Positions 37,548 to 46,060 of a stretch of 64,000 nucleotides of DNA are shown piece after piece. The position numbers and the translations under genes are program-made. The stretch spans positions 868,001 through 932,000 of the forward strand of contig NZ_CP022990.1 in the NCBI RefSeq assembly GCF_002278075.1. Direction: 5' to 3'. The notes under the pieces were generated by a model. It saw only the letters and a list, made by a program, of their open reading frames with translations, ran no database searches and was not told the origin of the DNA. Source of the stretch: Paraburkholderia aromaticivorans (lineage in GTDB: Bacteria > Pseudomonadota > Gammaproteobacteria > Burkholderiales > Burkholderiaceae). Numbering within the stretch: position 1 is the stretch's first letter; each line of letters starts with the position of its first letter.

Positions 37548-37567
37548 AAAAATGGTTAACCATTTTT
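37548..37567. promoter_or_regulatory. Perfect 20-base palindrome, GntR/FadR-type operator candidate
   Basis: AAAAATGGTTAACCATTTTT is fully palindromic. Its core TGGTTAACCA fits the TGGT-N2-ACCA pattern common to FadR-subfamily GntR operators. It lies 141 bases before the MFS start. Confidence 0.55.
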
Positions 37568-37574
37568 GCTATTA

Positions 37575-37613
37575 TGGTTGACCAAACAGCTTTGACCAAA
37601 CGGTTGACCAAAC
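37575..37613. repeat. Three direct repeats TTGACCAAAC
   Basis: Exact copies start at 37578, 37592 and 37604 (14 and 12 bases apart). They sit just downstream of the 20-base palindrome and share its TGGTT-ACCA half-sites, so they may be additional binding sites. Confidence 0.6.
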
Positions 37614-37708
37614 TGAGCATCGCGCGTTTTTATGCCGCCGCGACGCGCCAGTTCCATAGCTGCGCTTGCACACCGCTCACCGCCCCTTCTTTCGCGACCA
37701 GGATCATT

Positions 37709-38950
37709 GTGAATTCGCACCCCCGCGCCAACCCGACCGGCATTCCCGCCCGCCACGCCACTGTGGCGCTAAAGTGGCAAGACGTCGTGTGGCTGGGCGC
37801 GATCGTCTCGATCGGCGTCAATCTGCGCCCGCTGCTGACCTCGATCAGCCCGTTGATGACGACGATCCGCGACGCAACCGGCCTCAGTTTCTATGGCGCG
37901 TCGCTGCTAACCAGCCTGCCGGTCGTCGCGATGGGCATCGGCGCATTCGGCGCGGGCGGATTGGCGCGGACCATCGGCGAAACACGCGGCGTCGCGCTCG
38001 GCTTGCTGGCGATCGCGCTCGCCTGCGCGGCACGGTGGACGGCATCGAGCGGCGTGGCGCTATGGGCTACGGCGTTGCTGGCGGGCGCGGGCGTCGCTGC
38101 GATTCAGGCGTTGCTGCCGGCCGTGATGAAGCAGCGCTTTCAGGCACGTGTGCCGCTCGCAATGGGTGTGTTCTCCGCGTCCATTATGGGCGGTGGCGGG
38201 CTGGGCGCGAGTTTGAGTCCGTGGGTAAGCCGCGCGCTGCAGTCATGGCAGGCAGGGCTCGCCGTATGGACGATTCCGGCTTGCGGTGCACTGGTCTGCT
38301 GGTGGGCATTGCATTGGCGCTCTTCCGGGACCGCCGCCGCGGCAAAGCCCGTTGCCGCACGCGCCGACACCCTTTCGCTATGGCGCACGCGCCGCGCGTG
38401 GACGCTCGGACTCTACTTCGGCATCGTCAACGGCGGCTATACGAGTCTCGCCGCGTGGCTGCCGGCGTTTTATCAGCAGCGCGGCGTGAGCGTCGCGGCG
38501 AGCGGTTCGCTACTGGCCGGCATGACGGTGTTTCAGGCCACCTCGGCGTTATTGCTGCCGCTCGCCGCGGCATCGTTCCGGGATCGCCGCCCGTGGCTGA
38601 TACTCGGCCTCTCCGCGCAACTGGTCGGACTGTTCGGCTTGATTGCCTGGCCTGATGTCGCGCCCTTGCTGTGGGTCGGCGTAGCCGGCGCGGGATTGGG
38701 CGGGACTTTTTCGCTGACGCTCGTCACCGCCATGGATCATTCAAGCGACCACCGCTTGGCCGGCGAACTCGTCGCCTTCATTCAGGGCGTGGGCTTCATC
38801 GTGGCAGCCGTCGCACCCGTCGTGGCCGGCCTCGCGCGCGGTTGGAGCGGCGGCTTCGGCGCCGCGTGGATCATGCTGGCCGGCTGCGTGGTCGCCATGA
38901 TGGCGGTGAGTTTGCTGTTCTCCCCACGCAGCTGCGGACAGTGGCGCTGA
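37709..38950 (+). CDS. MFS transporter, CynX/NimT-like
   Basis: A 413 aa inner-membrane carrier with about 12 helices. VSIGVNLRPLLTSISPLMTT and TGLSFYGASLLTSLPVVAMG are typical of the CynX/NimT (cyanate/2-nitroimidazole) branch. The C-terminal half has WLPAFYQQRGVSVAASGSLL. The GTG at 37709 has AGGA seven bases upstream; upstream ATG starts would run across the operator region. Direction and cargo are unknown. Confidence 0.87.
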   Translation: MNSHPRANPTGIPARHATVALKWQDVVWLGAIVSIGVNLRPLLTSISPLMTTIRDATGLSFYGASLLTSLPVVAMGIGAFGAGGLARTIGETRGVALGLLAIALACAARWTASSGVALWATALLAGAGVAAIQALLPAVMKQRFQARVPLAMGVFSASIMGGGGLGASLSPWVSRALQSWQAGLAVWTIPACGALVCWWALHWRSSGTAAAAKPVAARADTLSLWRTRRAWTLGLYFGIVNGGYTSLAAWLPAFYQQRGVSVAASGSLLAGMTVFQATSALLLPLAAASFRDRRPWLILGLSAQLVGLFGLIAWPDVAPLLWVGVAGAGLGGTFSLTLVTAMDHSSDHRLAGELVAFIQGVGFIVAAVAPVVAGLARGWSGGFGAAWIMLAGCVVAMMAVSLLFSPRSCGQWR

Positions 38951-38969
38951 ACAACTGAGCGCCGGCTCA

Positions 38970-39014
38970 TGCGCCACTTCGGTGCACCGACCTCACACGC
39001 ACCCCACAGGTGCA
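38970..39014 (+). promoter_or_regulatory. Two NtrC-type enhancer sites upstream of nasT
   Basis: TGCGCC-ACTTC-GGTGCA (38970-38986) and CGCACC-CCACA-GGTGCA (38998-39014) each match TGCACC-N5-GGTGCA with one mismatch. Their centres lie about 128 and 100 bases before the predicted sigma54 start, the usual enhancer distance. A further half-site GGTGCA lies at 39017. Confidence 0.65.
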
Positions 39015-39079
39015 GCGGTGCACGTACGCGCCACGGATAAGTCCGTGATTGCACGAGTTTCACCTCATTATGCGTGGAC

Positions 39080-39095
39080 TGGCATGACCGTTGCT
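39080..39095 (+). promoter_or_regulatory. Sigma54 (-24/-12) promoter for nasTS
   Basis: TGGCAT-GACCG-TTGCT differs from TGGCAC-N5-TTGCW at one base, with correct 12-base GG to GC spacing. The predicted start is near 39106, 25 bases before the nasT ATG. Confidence 0.72.
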
Positions 39096-39130
39096 TTATC
39101 TCTGGTCAGCCGTCGATAAAGCCCCACTCC

Positions 39131-39706
39131 ATGCTGCGCGTACTCCTCGTAACCGACACCGATAAGCCCATCGGCGACCTTCGCGACGCCCTTGCCCGAC
39201 TCGGCTACGAGATGCTGGCGGGTACCGCCACGCCGCAAGCGCTGCATCGCGTGGTACAGAGCGAGCGGCCCGATGTCATCATCATCGATACGGAATCGCC
39301 GTCGCGCGACACGCTCGAGCAGCTTGCGGTGATGAACGCCACCGCGCCGCGCCCGGTATTGATGTTCAGCCACGACGCCAACCAGCAGCTGATCCGCGAC
39401 GCCGTCGGCGCGGGCGTCACGGCCTATCTGGTCGAAGGTCTTGCGACCGAACGTCTCGCGCCGATCCTCGAAGTCGCGCTCGCGCGTTTCGCGCAGGAAT
39501 CGCAATTGCGCGAGCGTCTCGCGCAAGTCGAAAGCGAACTCGCCGAGCGCAAGTTGATCGATCGCGCCAAACGGCTCCTGATGGATCAACAAAAGATCAC
39601 TGAACACGCCGCCTACGCCAACCTGCGCAAGCGCGCGATGAATCAGGGCGTCAAACTCGCCGAAGTCGCGCGCGCCATCCTCGCGTCGGCCGACTCGCTC
39701 AAATGA
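39131..39706 (+). CDS. nasT: ANTAR-domain response regulator, NasT-like
   Basis: A 191 aa RNA-binding antiterminator. A receiver-like domain (MLRVLLVTDTDKPIGDLRDA, DVIIIDTESPSRDTL) is followed by a helical linker and the C-terminal ANTAR domain RAKRLLMDQQKITEHAAYAN with LRKRAMNQGVKLAEVARAIL. The Asp in IIIDTESP occupies the phosphorylation position. NasT binds leader RNA of nitrate assimilation operons unless held by NasS. The gene starts ten bases before nasS ends the pair, behind NtrC-like and sigma54 sites. The start at MLRVLLV fits the receiver fold. Confidence 0.9.
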   Translation: MLRVLLVTDTDKPIGDLRDALARLGYEMLAGTATPQALHRVVQSERPDVIIIDTESPSRDTLEQLAVMNATAPRPVLMFSHDANQQLIRDAVGAGVTAYLVEGLATERLAPILEVALARFAQESQLRERLAQVESELAERKLIDRAKRLLMDQQKITEHAAYANLRKRAMNQGVKLAEVARAILASADSLK

Positions 39707-39716
39707 AGCGCCGTCC

Positions 39717-40874
39717 ATGAACTCTCCAACCTCCACTGCACCCGCCGCGTCGCTCACTTCGGGGCCGCTCGAGAAGACCCATTTGCGGCTCGGCTTCGTC
39801 GCGCTCTCGGACGCCGCGCCGCTCGTGGCCGCCAAGCTGCTCGAATTCGGCCACGCGCACGGCCTCACGCTGGAGCTGTCACGCCAGCCGTCATGGGCCG
39901 CCGTACGCGACAAACTGCTGTCGGGCGATCTGGATGCGGCCCACGCGCTCTACGGCCTCGTGTACGGCGTGCAACTGGGTCTTGGCGGACCGCAAACGGA
40001 TATGGCCGTGCTGATGGTGCTCAACCGCAACGGCCAGGCCATCACGCTGTCGAACCGGCTCGCCGATGCGCTCGCCGAACATGGCACGCTGCCCAAGGCG
40101 CTCGCGACGCTCGGCCGCAAGCCGGTGTTCGCGCAGACCTTCCCGACCGGCACGCATGCGATGTGGCTGTACTACTGGCTCGCGTCGCAAGGCGTGGATC
40201 CGTTGCGCGAGATCGAGAGCGTGGCGATTCCGCCGCCGCAAATGGTCGCCGCGCTCGCCGAAGACAAACTCGACGGCCTGTGCGTCGGCGAGCCCTGGAA
40301 CACCCAGGCCGAAGCGCAAGGTGTCGGCAGAACGATCGCCTATACGAGCGACGTGTGGCCCGATCATCCCGAGAAAGTGCTGGCGTGCCGGCGCGATTTT
40401 GTCAGCGCGAATCCGCATGCCGCGCGCGCGCTCGTGCAAACCATGCTCGAAGCATGCCGCTGGCTCGACGGCGCGGGACATCGCGAGGAAATCTCGCGTT
40501 GGCTGGCGCGGCCCGACTACGTGGGTATCGACGCGGCGTTGATTGCGGCGCGCCTCGGCGACGAGATCGCGGCTTGCGCGCCGCGCGGCTTGCCCGTGCG
40601 TTTCTTCGACCACGGCACGGTGAACTATCCACGAGCGATCGAAGGCGCGTGGTTTCTCACGCAGTTCGAGCGCTGGGGCATGATCGACGCGCGCGCGGAT
40701 TATGCGGACATCGCCGCGCGGATCAACCAGACACAGTTGTATCGCGAAGCGGCCGCCGGCGTTAACGTGGCGGTGCCGGAAGAAGGCGCCCCACGCGTTT
40801 TGATCGACGGCGAAACGTGGGGCGGCGACACATCACCCACCGGTTACGCTCGGCGCTTTCCGATTCGCCGCTAG
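39717..40874 (+). CDS. nasS: Nitrate sensor NasS (CmpA/NrtA family)
   Basis: A 385 aa nitrate-binding-protein-like sensor. It resembles NrtA/CmpA (LRLGFVALSDAAPLVAAKLL, FAQTFPTGTHAMWLYYWLA, DGLCVGEPWNTQA) but lacks any signal peptide, as expected for a cytoplasmic sensor that binds and inhibits NasT until nitrate is present. It starts ten bases after nasT. No nitrate transporter or reductase gene follows; the next genes are convergent. A transporter component is less likely because there is no export signal and no permease. Confidence 0.87.
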   Translation: MNSPTSTAPAASLTSGPLEKTHLRLGFVALSDAAPLVAAKLLEFGHAHGLTLELSRQPSWAAVRDKLLSGDLDAAHALYGLVYGVQLGLGGPQTDMAVLMVLNRNGQAITLSNRLADALAEHGTLPKALATLGRKPVFAQTFPTGTHAMWLYYWLASQGVDPLREIESVAIPPPQMVAALAEDKLDGLCVGEPWNTQAEAQGVGRTIAYTSDVWPDHPEKVLACRRDFVSANPHAARALVQTMLEACRWLDGAGHREEISRWLARPDYVGIDAALIAARLGDEIAACAPRGLPVRFFDHGTVNYPRAIEGAWFLTQFERWGMIDARADYADIAARINQTQLYREAAAGVNVAVPEEGAPRVLIDGETWGGDTSPTGYARRFPIRR

Positions 40875-40881
40875 GTTCGGC

Positions 40882-40898
40882 GCCGGCGTTACGCCGGC
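40882..40898. terminator. Short hairpin between convergent nasS and sensor kinase genes
   Basis: Seven-base arms GCCGGCG and CGCCGGC with a TTA loop lie just after the nasS stop and overlap the end of the kinase gene. There is no T-run; possibly bidirectional. Confidence 0.35.
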
Positions 40899-42307
40899 AG
40901 CAACGGCGGAAACAGCACGCTCACGACCAACCCGCCGCCAGCCGCATCGGTGAGCCCGACCAGCGCGCCGTGCACGCGCGCGATTTCCCGCACGATCGAC
41001 AAACCCAGCCCGCTGCCTTCCACTGCCTGCGTCGCCTCGCTGCGATAGAAGCGCTCGAACACCGCCTCGCGTTCCTCGGCCGCAATGCCCGGCCCGTTGT
41101 CGACGACCTGCAGCAACGCGTGCTCGCCTTCGCGCGCGACACGCACGGTAATCACCGCGCCATCGCCTGAATAACGGATCGCGTTGTCGATCAGATTGCC
41201 GACCAGTTCCGCGAGCAGATCGTTCTGCCCCATTATCTCCACACGCGCGTCCTGTTCGAAACCGAGATCGATGCCGCGTGCGCGCGCCACCGGCGACCAG
41301 TCGAGCGTCACGCTGCGCGCCACCTTATGCAGCGGCAGCGCCGCATGCCTGACCGTATAGCCGCTGTGGGCGTCGAGCCGCGAGAGCGAGAGCAACTGCT
41401 GCACGATGCGCACCGCGTGCTGCACCGCGCGATTCAGCCGCCGCAAATGCACCCCTTGCCGGCGATCGCTACCCGAACCCGCTTCCATGCCGTCGATATC
41501 GCGCAGCGCCAGTTCGGACTCCGCCTGAATCACCGCAAGCGGCGTTTTCAACTGATGCGCGGCGTCGTTGAAAAAACGCCGGCGCGACGACTGCATCGAC
41601 TGCGTGCGGCCGATGTACTGATTGATCGAATCGACCAGCGGCGTCACTTCGCTTGGCAGTCCGACGGTATCGAGCGGCGTCGGATCATCCTCGGCACGCG
41701 CGGCCACTTTCGCCGACAGACGGTTCAACGGCCGCAAGCCGCGCGCCACGCCCAGCCACACGATGCCGAGCGCGAGCACCACGAGCAGACCCTCCTGTTG
41801 CAGCGAACCGGTCAGAATCTCGCGCGCCAACGCCTGACGCTGCTCGATCGTTTCGCCGACTCTCACCAGCACCACCCGCGTTTGCGCGCTCGGCACGTCG
41901 TGCACGGGCAGCCGGAGCATCGCGACGCGCAGCGGACGGCCGCGAAACACGTCGTCGTAGAAACGCACGCTGTAGGGCTCGCCCGGCACTTTGCCCGCGT
42001 CCGGCAAGTCGGGATAGCCGGTCACCACGCGGCCGCCTTCCTCGCGAATCTGGTAGTAGATGTTGCCGCCGCCATTCGATTCGAACATCTCCAGCGCGAG
42101 GTACGGAAGATCGACTTCGATCTCGCCGCCGCGCAGGCGGATGCCGTCGCGAATCGAGCGCAGCGAAAATTCGAGCGTGCGGTCGAAGGCCGCGTGCGCC
42201 GCGCTCATGGCGCGTTGATACGTGAGCCATGCGTCGAACGCGAGCAGCAAAAGCAGCGGCACCAACAGCCACAGTGCGACCCGTACGCGCAAATTCGGCT
42301 GCGTCAT
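40889..42307 (-). CDS. Sensor histidine kinase, TctE-like
   Basis: A 472 aa membrane kinase. One helix (LWLLVPLLLLLAFDAWLTY) leads to a periplasmic domain of about 130 residues, a second helix (GLLVVLALGIVWLGVARGL), a HAMP segment, the dimerisation box NDAAHQLKTPLAVIQAE with phospho-accepting His, and ATPase boxes NLIDNAIRYS, DNGPGIA and GSGLGLSIV. This layout is the TctE/QseC type that senses organic anions. It overlaps the response regulator gene by four bases and lies opposite the ABC importer it probably controls. Confidence 0.92.
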   Translation of the reverse strand: MTQPNLRVRVALWLLVPLLLLLAFDAWLTYQRAMSAAHAAFDRTLEFSLRSIRDGIRLRGGEIEVDLPYLALEMFESNGGGNIYYQIREEGGRVVTGYPDLPDAGKVPGEPYSVRFYDDVFRGRPLRVAMLRLPVHDVPSAQTRVVLVRVGETIEQRQALAREILTGSLQQEGLLVVLALGIVWLGVARGLRPLNRLSAKVAARAEDDPTPLDTVGLPSEVTPLVDSINQYIGRTQSMQSSRRRFFNDAAHQLKTPLAVIQAESELALRDIDGMEAGSGSDRRQGVHLRRLNRAVQHAVRIVQQLLSLSRLDAHSGYTVRHAALPLHKVARSVTLDWSPVARARGIDLGFEQDARVEIMGQNDLLAELVGNLIDNAIRYSGDGAVITVRVAREGEHALLQVVDNGPGIAAEEREAVFERFYRSEATQAVEGSGLGLSIVREIARVHGALVGLTDAAGGGLVVSVLFPPLLPA

Positions 42308-42975
42308 GCGCTTTTTGCTTCCAGCAGGTAGCCCAGTCCGCGCAACGTCACGATGCCGACCGAACTGTGTTCGAGTTTCTTGCGCAGGCGGTGCACATAG
42401 ATTTCGATCGCGTCCGCGTTCACCGATTCGTCGAGCCCGAAGATTTTTTCCGACAGCGTGTCCTTGTTGATCGCCCGGCCGTTACGCAGGATCAACACTT
42501 CCAGCACCGAACGCTCGCGCGGCGTGAGCGCGAGCGCTTCGCCGCCGAGCGTGAAGCCGCGATCCACGCTGTCGTAAAGCAGCGTGCCGCATTGCGCATC
42601 GAGCGGTTCCTGGCCGTGACTGCGGCGTAATAGCGCACGCGCACGCGCTTCGAGTTCGGTGAGCGCGAAAGGCTTCGCGAGGTAATCGTCGGCGCCGAGA
42701 TCGAGACCGCGCACGCGCTCCTCCACCGCGCCGTGCGCGGTCAGCATCAATACCGGCACGGCGTTGCGGCGGGCGCGCAAACGGCGCAGCACCTCGAGGC
42801 CGTCGAGCTTCGGCAAGCCGATGTCGAGAATCACCAGTGCGTAGTCCTGCGTACGCAGCACGTGATCGGCGGATTCGCCGTCGTGCATGCAGTCGACAGT
42901 GAGTTTCGCGCTGGTCAGCGCGTCGGTGAGCGAGCGGGAAAGAATCGGATTGTCTTCGACGAGCAGCACACGCAT
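42304..42975 (-). CDS. OmpR-type response regulator, TctD-like
   Basis: A 223 aa regulator. The receiver has acidic residues in LLVEDN, the phospho-Asp in LVILDIGLPKLDG and Lys in DYLAKPFAL. The C-terminal winged helix ends ADAIEIYVHRLRKKLEHSSV and TLRGLGYLLEA. It forms a pair with the kinase gene and is divergent (139-base gap) from the ABC importer operon, which it likely activates. The start at MRVLLVED was chosen as the receiver N-terminus. Confidence 0.93.
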   Translation of the reverse strand: MRVLLVEDNPILSRSLTDALTSAKLTVDCMHDGESADHVLRTQDYALVILDIGLPKLDGLEVLRRLRARRNAVPVLMLTAHGAVEERVRGLDLGADDYLAKPFALTELEARARALLRRSHGQEPLDAQCGTLLYDSVDRGFTLGGEALALTPRERSVLEVLILRNGRAINKDTLSEKIFGLDESVNADAIEIYVHRLRKKLEHSSVGIVTLRGLGYLLEAKSA

Positions 42976-43114
42976 GAGCAGAATCCCAGGGAAATCCATA
43001 AGGCGAATTCGGCCATTGTGACGCATTTCTTTCGAAAATTGAAAGCATTCGGAAAGCATCGATCTCTTACCATTCGCCTACACAAAACCAACACGAAGTT
43101 TTCTGGAGGAAGAC

Positions 43115-44203
43115 GTGCAAAACGCTTTGAAGGGACTCGCAGTGGCTGTCGCATTCGCCGCAAACTCAGCATGGGCGGCCATTCCGGCCGGTTATCCCAG
43201 TGATTATCAAGCCACTGTGGACGGGGCTAGAAAGGAAGGCAAGCTGATCGTCTACTCAGTCACGGACACCGCGCTGGTGCGTCCGCTCATCAAGGATTTT
43301 GAAAGCCTGTACGGTGTCAAGGTCGAGTACAACGACATGAACAGCACCGAGCTGTACAACCGCTACATCAGCGAAAACGCGGCGAGCAGCACCAGTGCCG
43401 ACGTGCTGTGGAGCTCGGCCATGGACCTGCAGGTCAAGCTCGTCAACGACGGCCTGATGGCCGCCTACGAATCGCCGGAAGCGAAGCAGTTGCCGCAATG
43501 GGCGCAGTACCAGAAGCAGGCTTACGGCACCACCTACGAGCCGCTCGCGATCGTCTACAACAAGCGTCTCGTGCCGGCCGGCGACGTGCCGCAAACGCGC
43601 GCCGATCTGATCAAACTGCTGCAGGGCAAGCCCGACCAGTTCAAAGGCAAGGTCACCACCTACGACATCGAAAAGTCCGGCGTGGGCTTCAACTATCTGA
43701 CCCAGGATGCGCGCGTCAACCCGCAGGTCACGTGGGATCTGGTGAAGGCGATGGGCGCCACCGGACCCAAGCTGCAATCGAGCACGGGCGCCATGATGGA
43801 GCGCATCTCCTCGGGAGAGAACCTGATCGGCTACAACATTCTCGGCTCGTACGCGCTGACCAAGGCGAAGAAAGATCCGTCGATCGGCTACGTCTATCCG
43901 AAGGACTACACCCTGGTGGTGAGCCGGCTCGTGACGATTTCGAAGAAGGCGCAAAACCCGAACGCCGCGAAGCTGTGGGTCGACTATCTGCTCTCGCAAC
44001 GCGGCCAGACACTGCTGGCGAATCAGGCAAGCCTGTTCTCGATTCGCGCCGACGTGGAAGGGGAAACGTCAATGGCGGGTCTCACGAAGCAGCTCGGCGA
44101 CTCGCTCAAACCGATCCCGATCGGCGCGGGCCTGCTGGTCTATCTCGACCAGTCCAAACGCCTCGAATTCCTCAAGCAATGGCAACAGTCCATCAAGCGC
44201 TAG
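43115..44203 (+). CDS. Iron(III)/organic-anion type ABC transporter substrate-binding protein
   Basis: A 362 aa periplasmic binding protein (AfuA/FbpA-like, extracellular family 1). The signal peptide is short (LAVAVAFAANSAWAA). The mature protein starts PAGYPSDYQATVDGARKEGK and contains VYSVTDTALVRPLIKDFESL, LVNDGLMAAYESP and TYEPLAIVYNKRLVP. GTG start with GGAGGA at good spacing. Relatives bind ferric ion, sugar phosphates or phosphonates. The context of a TctDE-like system and a porin favours an organic anion, but this is inference. Confidence 0.88.
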   Translation: MQNALKGLAVAVAFAANSAWAAIPAGYPSDYQATVDGARKEGKLIVYSVTDTALVRPLIKDFESLYGVKVEYNDMNSTELYNRYISENAASSTSADVLWSSAMDLQVKLVNDGLMAAYESPEAKQLPQWAQYQKQAYGTTYEPLAIVYNKRLVPAGDVPQTRADLIKLLQGKPDQFKGKVTTYDIEKSGVGFNYLTQDARVNPQVTWDLVKAMGATGPKLQSSTGAMMERISSGENLIGYNILGSYALTKAKKDPSIGYVYPKDYTLVVSRLVTISKKAQNPNAAKLWVDYLLSQRGQTLLANQASLFSIRADVEGETSMAGLTKQLGDSLKPIPIGAGLLVYLDQSKRLEFLKQWQQSIKR

Positions 44204-44223
44204 CCGTTCGCGCTTGACACACC

Positions 44224-44251
44224 GGCGGCCGCGCCGACCAACGCGGCCGCC
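44224..44251 (+). promoter_or_regulatory. Strong intercistronic hairpin
   Basis: Perfect 10-base arms GGCGGCCGCG and CGCGGCCGCC with an 8-base loop lie 20 bases after the binding-protein stop. There is no T-tract. A second hairpin (44278-44294, arms TGCGGC/GCCGCA) abuts the permease ribosome site. Confidence 0.65.
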
Positions 44252-44305
44252 AGCCCTTCCTTCCATACCTGTCGATATGCGGCTTTGCGCCGCAGGGGGA
44301 CACTC

Positions 44306-46060
44306 ATGCTTTCCACTAGCGCAACCGCACGCCGCGCGGCACCGCCGCACGCGGCGGACGGCGGCTCGATCGGCGCGCTGCAGCCGTTCATGGGACTGCT
44401 GCGCTGGCTCGTCGTCGCGGTGCTGACCGTGGCGGTGGCGCTGCCGCTTGGCTTCATCCTGTTGCAGAGCGTGCTGAACGCGCCGTTCTTCGACGCGAAA
44501 CGCACGTTCGGCCTCGCCGGTTTCGAATTCATTTTCAGCGACCCGGACTTCTGGTCCGCGTTGAAAAACTCGTTTGTCATCGCGGCCGGCATGCTGTTCA
44601 TTTCGATTCCGCTCGGCGGCATTCTCGCCTTCCTGATGGTGCGCACCGACCTGCCCGGCCGCCGCTGGCTCGAACCGCTGCTGCTCACACCCGTGTTCGT
44701 ATCGCCGATGGTGCTGGCATTCGGCTACGTAGTCGCGGCCGGCCCGGTCGGCTTCTACTCGGTCTGGTGGATGGAACTGTTCGGCACCGCGCAAGCCCCG
44801 TGGACCGTCTATTCGGTCTTCGCCATCACCGTGATCGTCGGCCTCACGCATGTGCCGCACGTATACCTGTATTCGTCGGCGGCGCTGCGCAATCTCGGCT
44901 CGGACGTCGAAGAAGCAGCCCGTGTGGCCGGCGCGCGGCCGTTTCGCGTCGCGCTCGACGTGAGCCTGCCGATGACCCTGCCCGCGCTGCTGTTCGCCGG
45001 CGTGCTGGTGTTCTTCCTCGGCTTCGAAGTCTTCGGCCTGCCGCTCGTGCTCGGCGATCCCGAAGGGCACCTCGTGCTGGCCACGTATCTCTACAAGCTC
45101 ACCAACAAGCTCGGCGTGCCCTCGTATCATCTGATGGCCGCGGTCGCGATGTGCATCGTCGCGATCACGTTCCCGCTCGTGCTGCTGCAACGCAGGCTGT
45201 TAAAGAGCGCGAACCGTTTCGTCACCGTCAAGGGCAAGGCGGGACGTCAGACCGTGCTGCCGCTCGGCGTGTGGCGCTGGGTCGCGCTCGCCATCGTCGC
45301 ACTCTGGCTGCTGCTGACGGTCTTCGTGCCGCTCTCCGGCATCACGTTGCGCGCGTTCGTCACCAACTGGGGCCAGGGCGTGCATCTCGGCGATGTGCTG
45401 ACGCTGGCCAACTTCACCGAACTGTTCGAGCAGGACAACCTGGTGCGCGCGATTCTGAACACGCTCGGCATCGGCGTGTTGGGTGGGGCGCTCGCGGTGG
45501 GCTTCTATTCGCTGGTGGCGTTCGCCGGCCATCGCCGCAACGACTGGGCCACGCGCCTGCTCGATTACCTCGTGCTGCTGCCGCGCGCGGTGCCGGGCCT
45601 GCTCGCCGGTCTCGCTTTTCTGTGGATCTTCCTCTTCGTGCCCGGCCTGAAGGAACTGAAGAACTCCATGTGGAGCATCTGGATCGCCTACACGGTCGTG
45701 TGGCTCGCGTACGGCATGCGTCTGATCCAGAGCGCGCTGCTGCAAGTCGGCCCGGAACTGGAAGAAGCGGGACGCAGCGTCGGCGGCACGCGCTCGCGCG
45801 TCAGTCTCGACGTGACGCTGCCGCTCGTGCGCTTCGGCTTGCTTGCGGCGTGGCTGCTGATCTTCATGATTTTCGAGCGCGAGTATTCGACCGCCGTCTA
45901 TCTGCTCTCGCCCGGCACGGAAGTGATCGGCGCGCTGCTGGTGTCGCTGTGGGCGACCGGCGCGGTCGACCAGGTCGCGGCGCTTTCTGTCATCAACATC
46001 GCGATGGTCGGCGCCGGCCTCGGCGTCGCACTGCGCTTCGGAGTGAAATTGCATGGATAA
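44306..46060 (+). CDS. ABC transporter permease, fused two-domain (FbpB-like)
   Basis: A 584 aa inner-membrane protein with about 12 helices in two tandem permease domains. Each has an EAA loop: EEAARVAGARPFRVALDVSL in the first half and LEEAGRSVGGTRSRVSLDVT in the second. Such fusions are usual for FbpB/AfuB-type importers. GGGGGA precedes the ATG. It is cotranscribed with the binding protein and overlaps the ATPase gene by eight bases. Confidence 0.92.
   Translation: MLSTSATARRAAPPHAADGGSIGALQPFMGLLRWLVVAVLTVAVALPLGFILLQSVLNAPFFDAKRTFGLAGFEFIFSDPDFWSALKNSFVIAAGMLFISIPLGGILAFLMVRTDLPGRRWLEPLLLTPVFVSPMVLAFGYVVAAGPVGFYSVWWMELFGTAQAPWTVYSVFAITVIVGLTHVPHVYLYSSAALRNLGSDVEEAARVAGARPFRVALDVSLPMTLPALLFAGVLVFFLGFEVFGLPLVLGDPEGHLVLATYLYKLTNKLGVPSYHLMAAVAMCIVAITFPLVLLQRRLLKSANRFVTVKGKAGRQTVLPLGVWRWVALAIVALWLLLTVFVPLSGITLRAFVTNWGQGVHLGDVLTLANFTELFEQDNLVRAILNTLGIGVLGGALAVGFYSLVAFAGHRRNDWATRLLDYLVLLPRAVPGLLAGLAFLWIFLFVPGLKELKNSMWSIWIAYTVVWLAYGMRLIQSALLQVGPELEEAGRSVGGTRSRVSLDVTLPLVRFGLLAAWLLIFMIFEREYSTAVYLLSPGTEVIGALLVSLWATGAVDQVAALSVINIAMVGAGLGVALRFGVKLHG

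Larger units (their letters stand above)
36964..37708. other. Long intergenic region with palindrome and repeats
   Basis: These 745 bases hold no recognised gene. The last 160 bases contain a perfect 20-base palindrome (37548-37567) and three direct copies of TTGACCAAAC (37578, 37592, 37604) ahead of the MFS gene. Frames in the first 580 bases have codon use unlike real genes here. Confidence 0.5.

Noticed and set aside
37478..37708. Upstream extension of the MFS protein
   Set aside because: It would put about 77 non-conserved residues across the palindrome and repeats. The GTG at 37709 has a ribosome site and gives the family N-terminus.
39717..40874. Periplasmic nitrate-binding protein NrtA
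   Set aside because: There is no signal peptide or permease, and it directly follows an ANTAR regulator. A cytoplasmic NasS sensor fits better.
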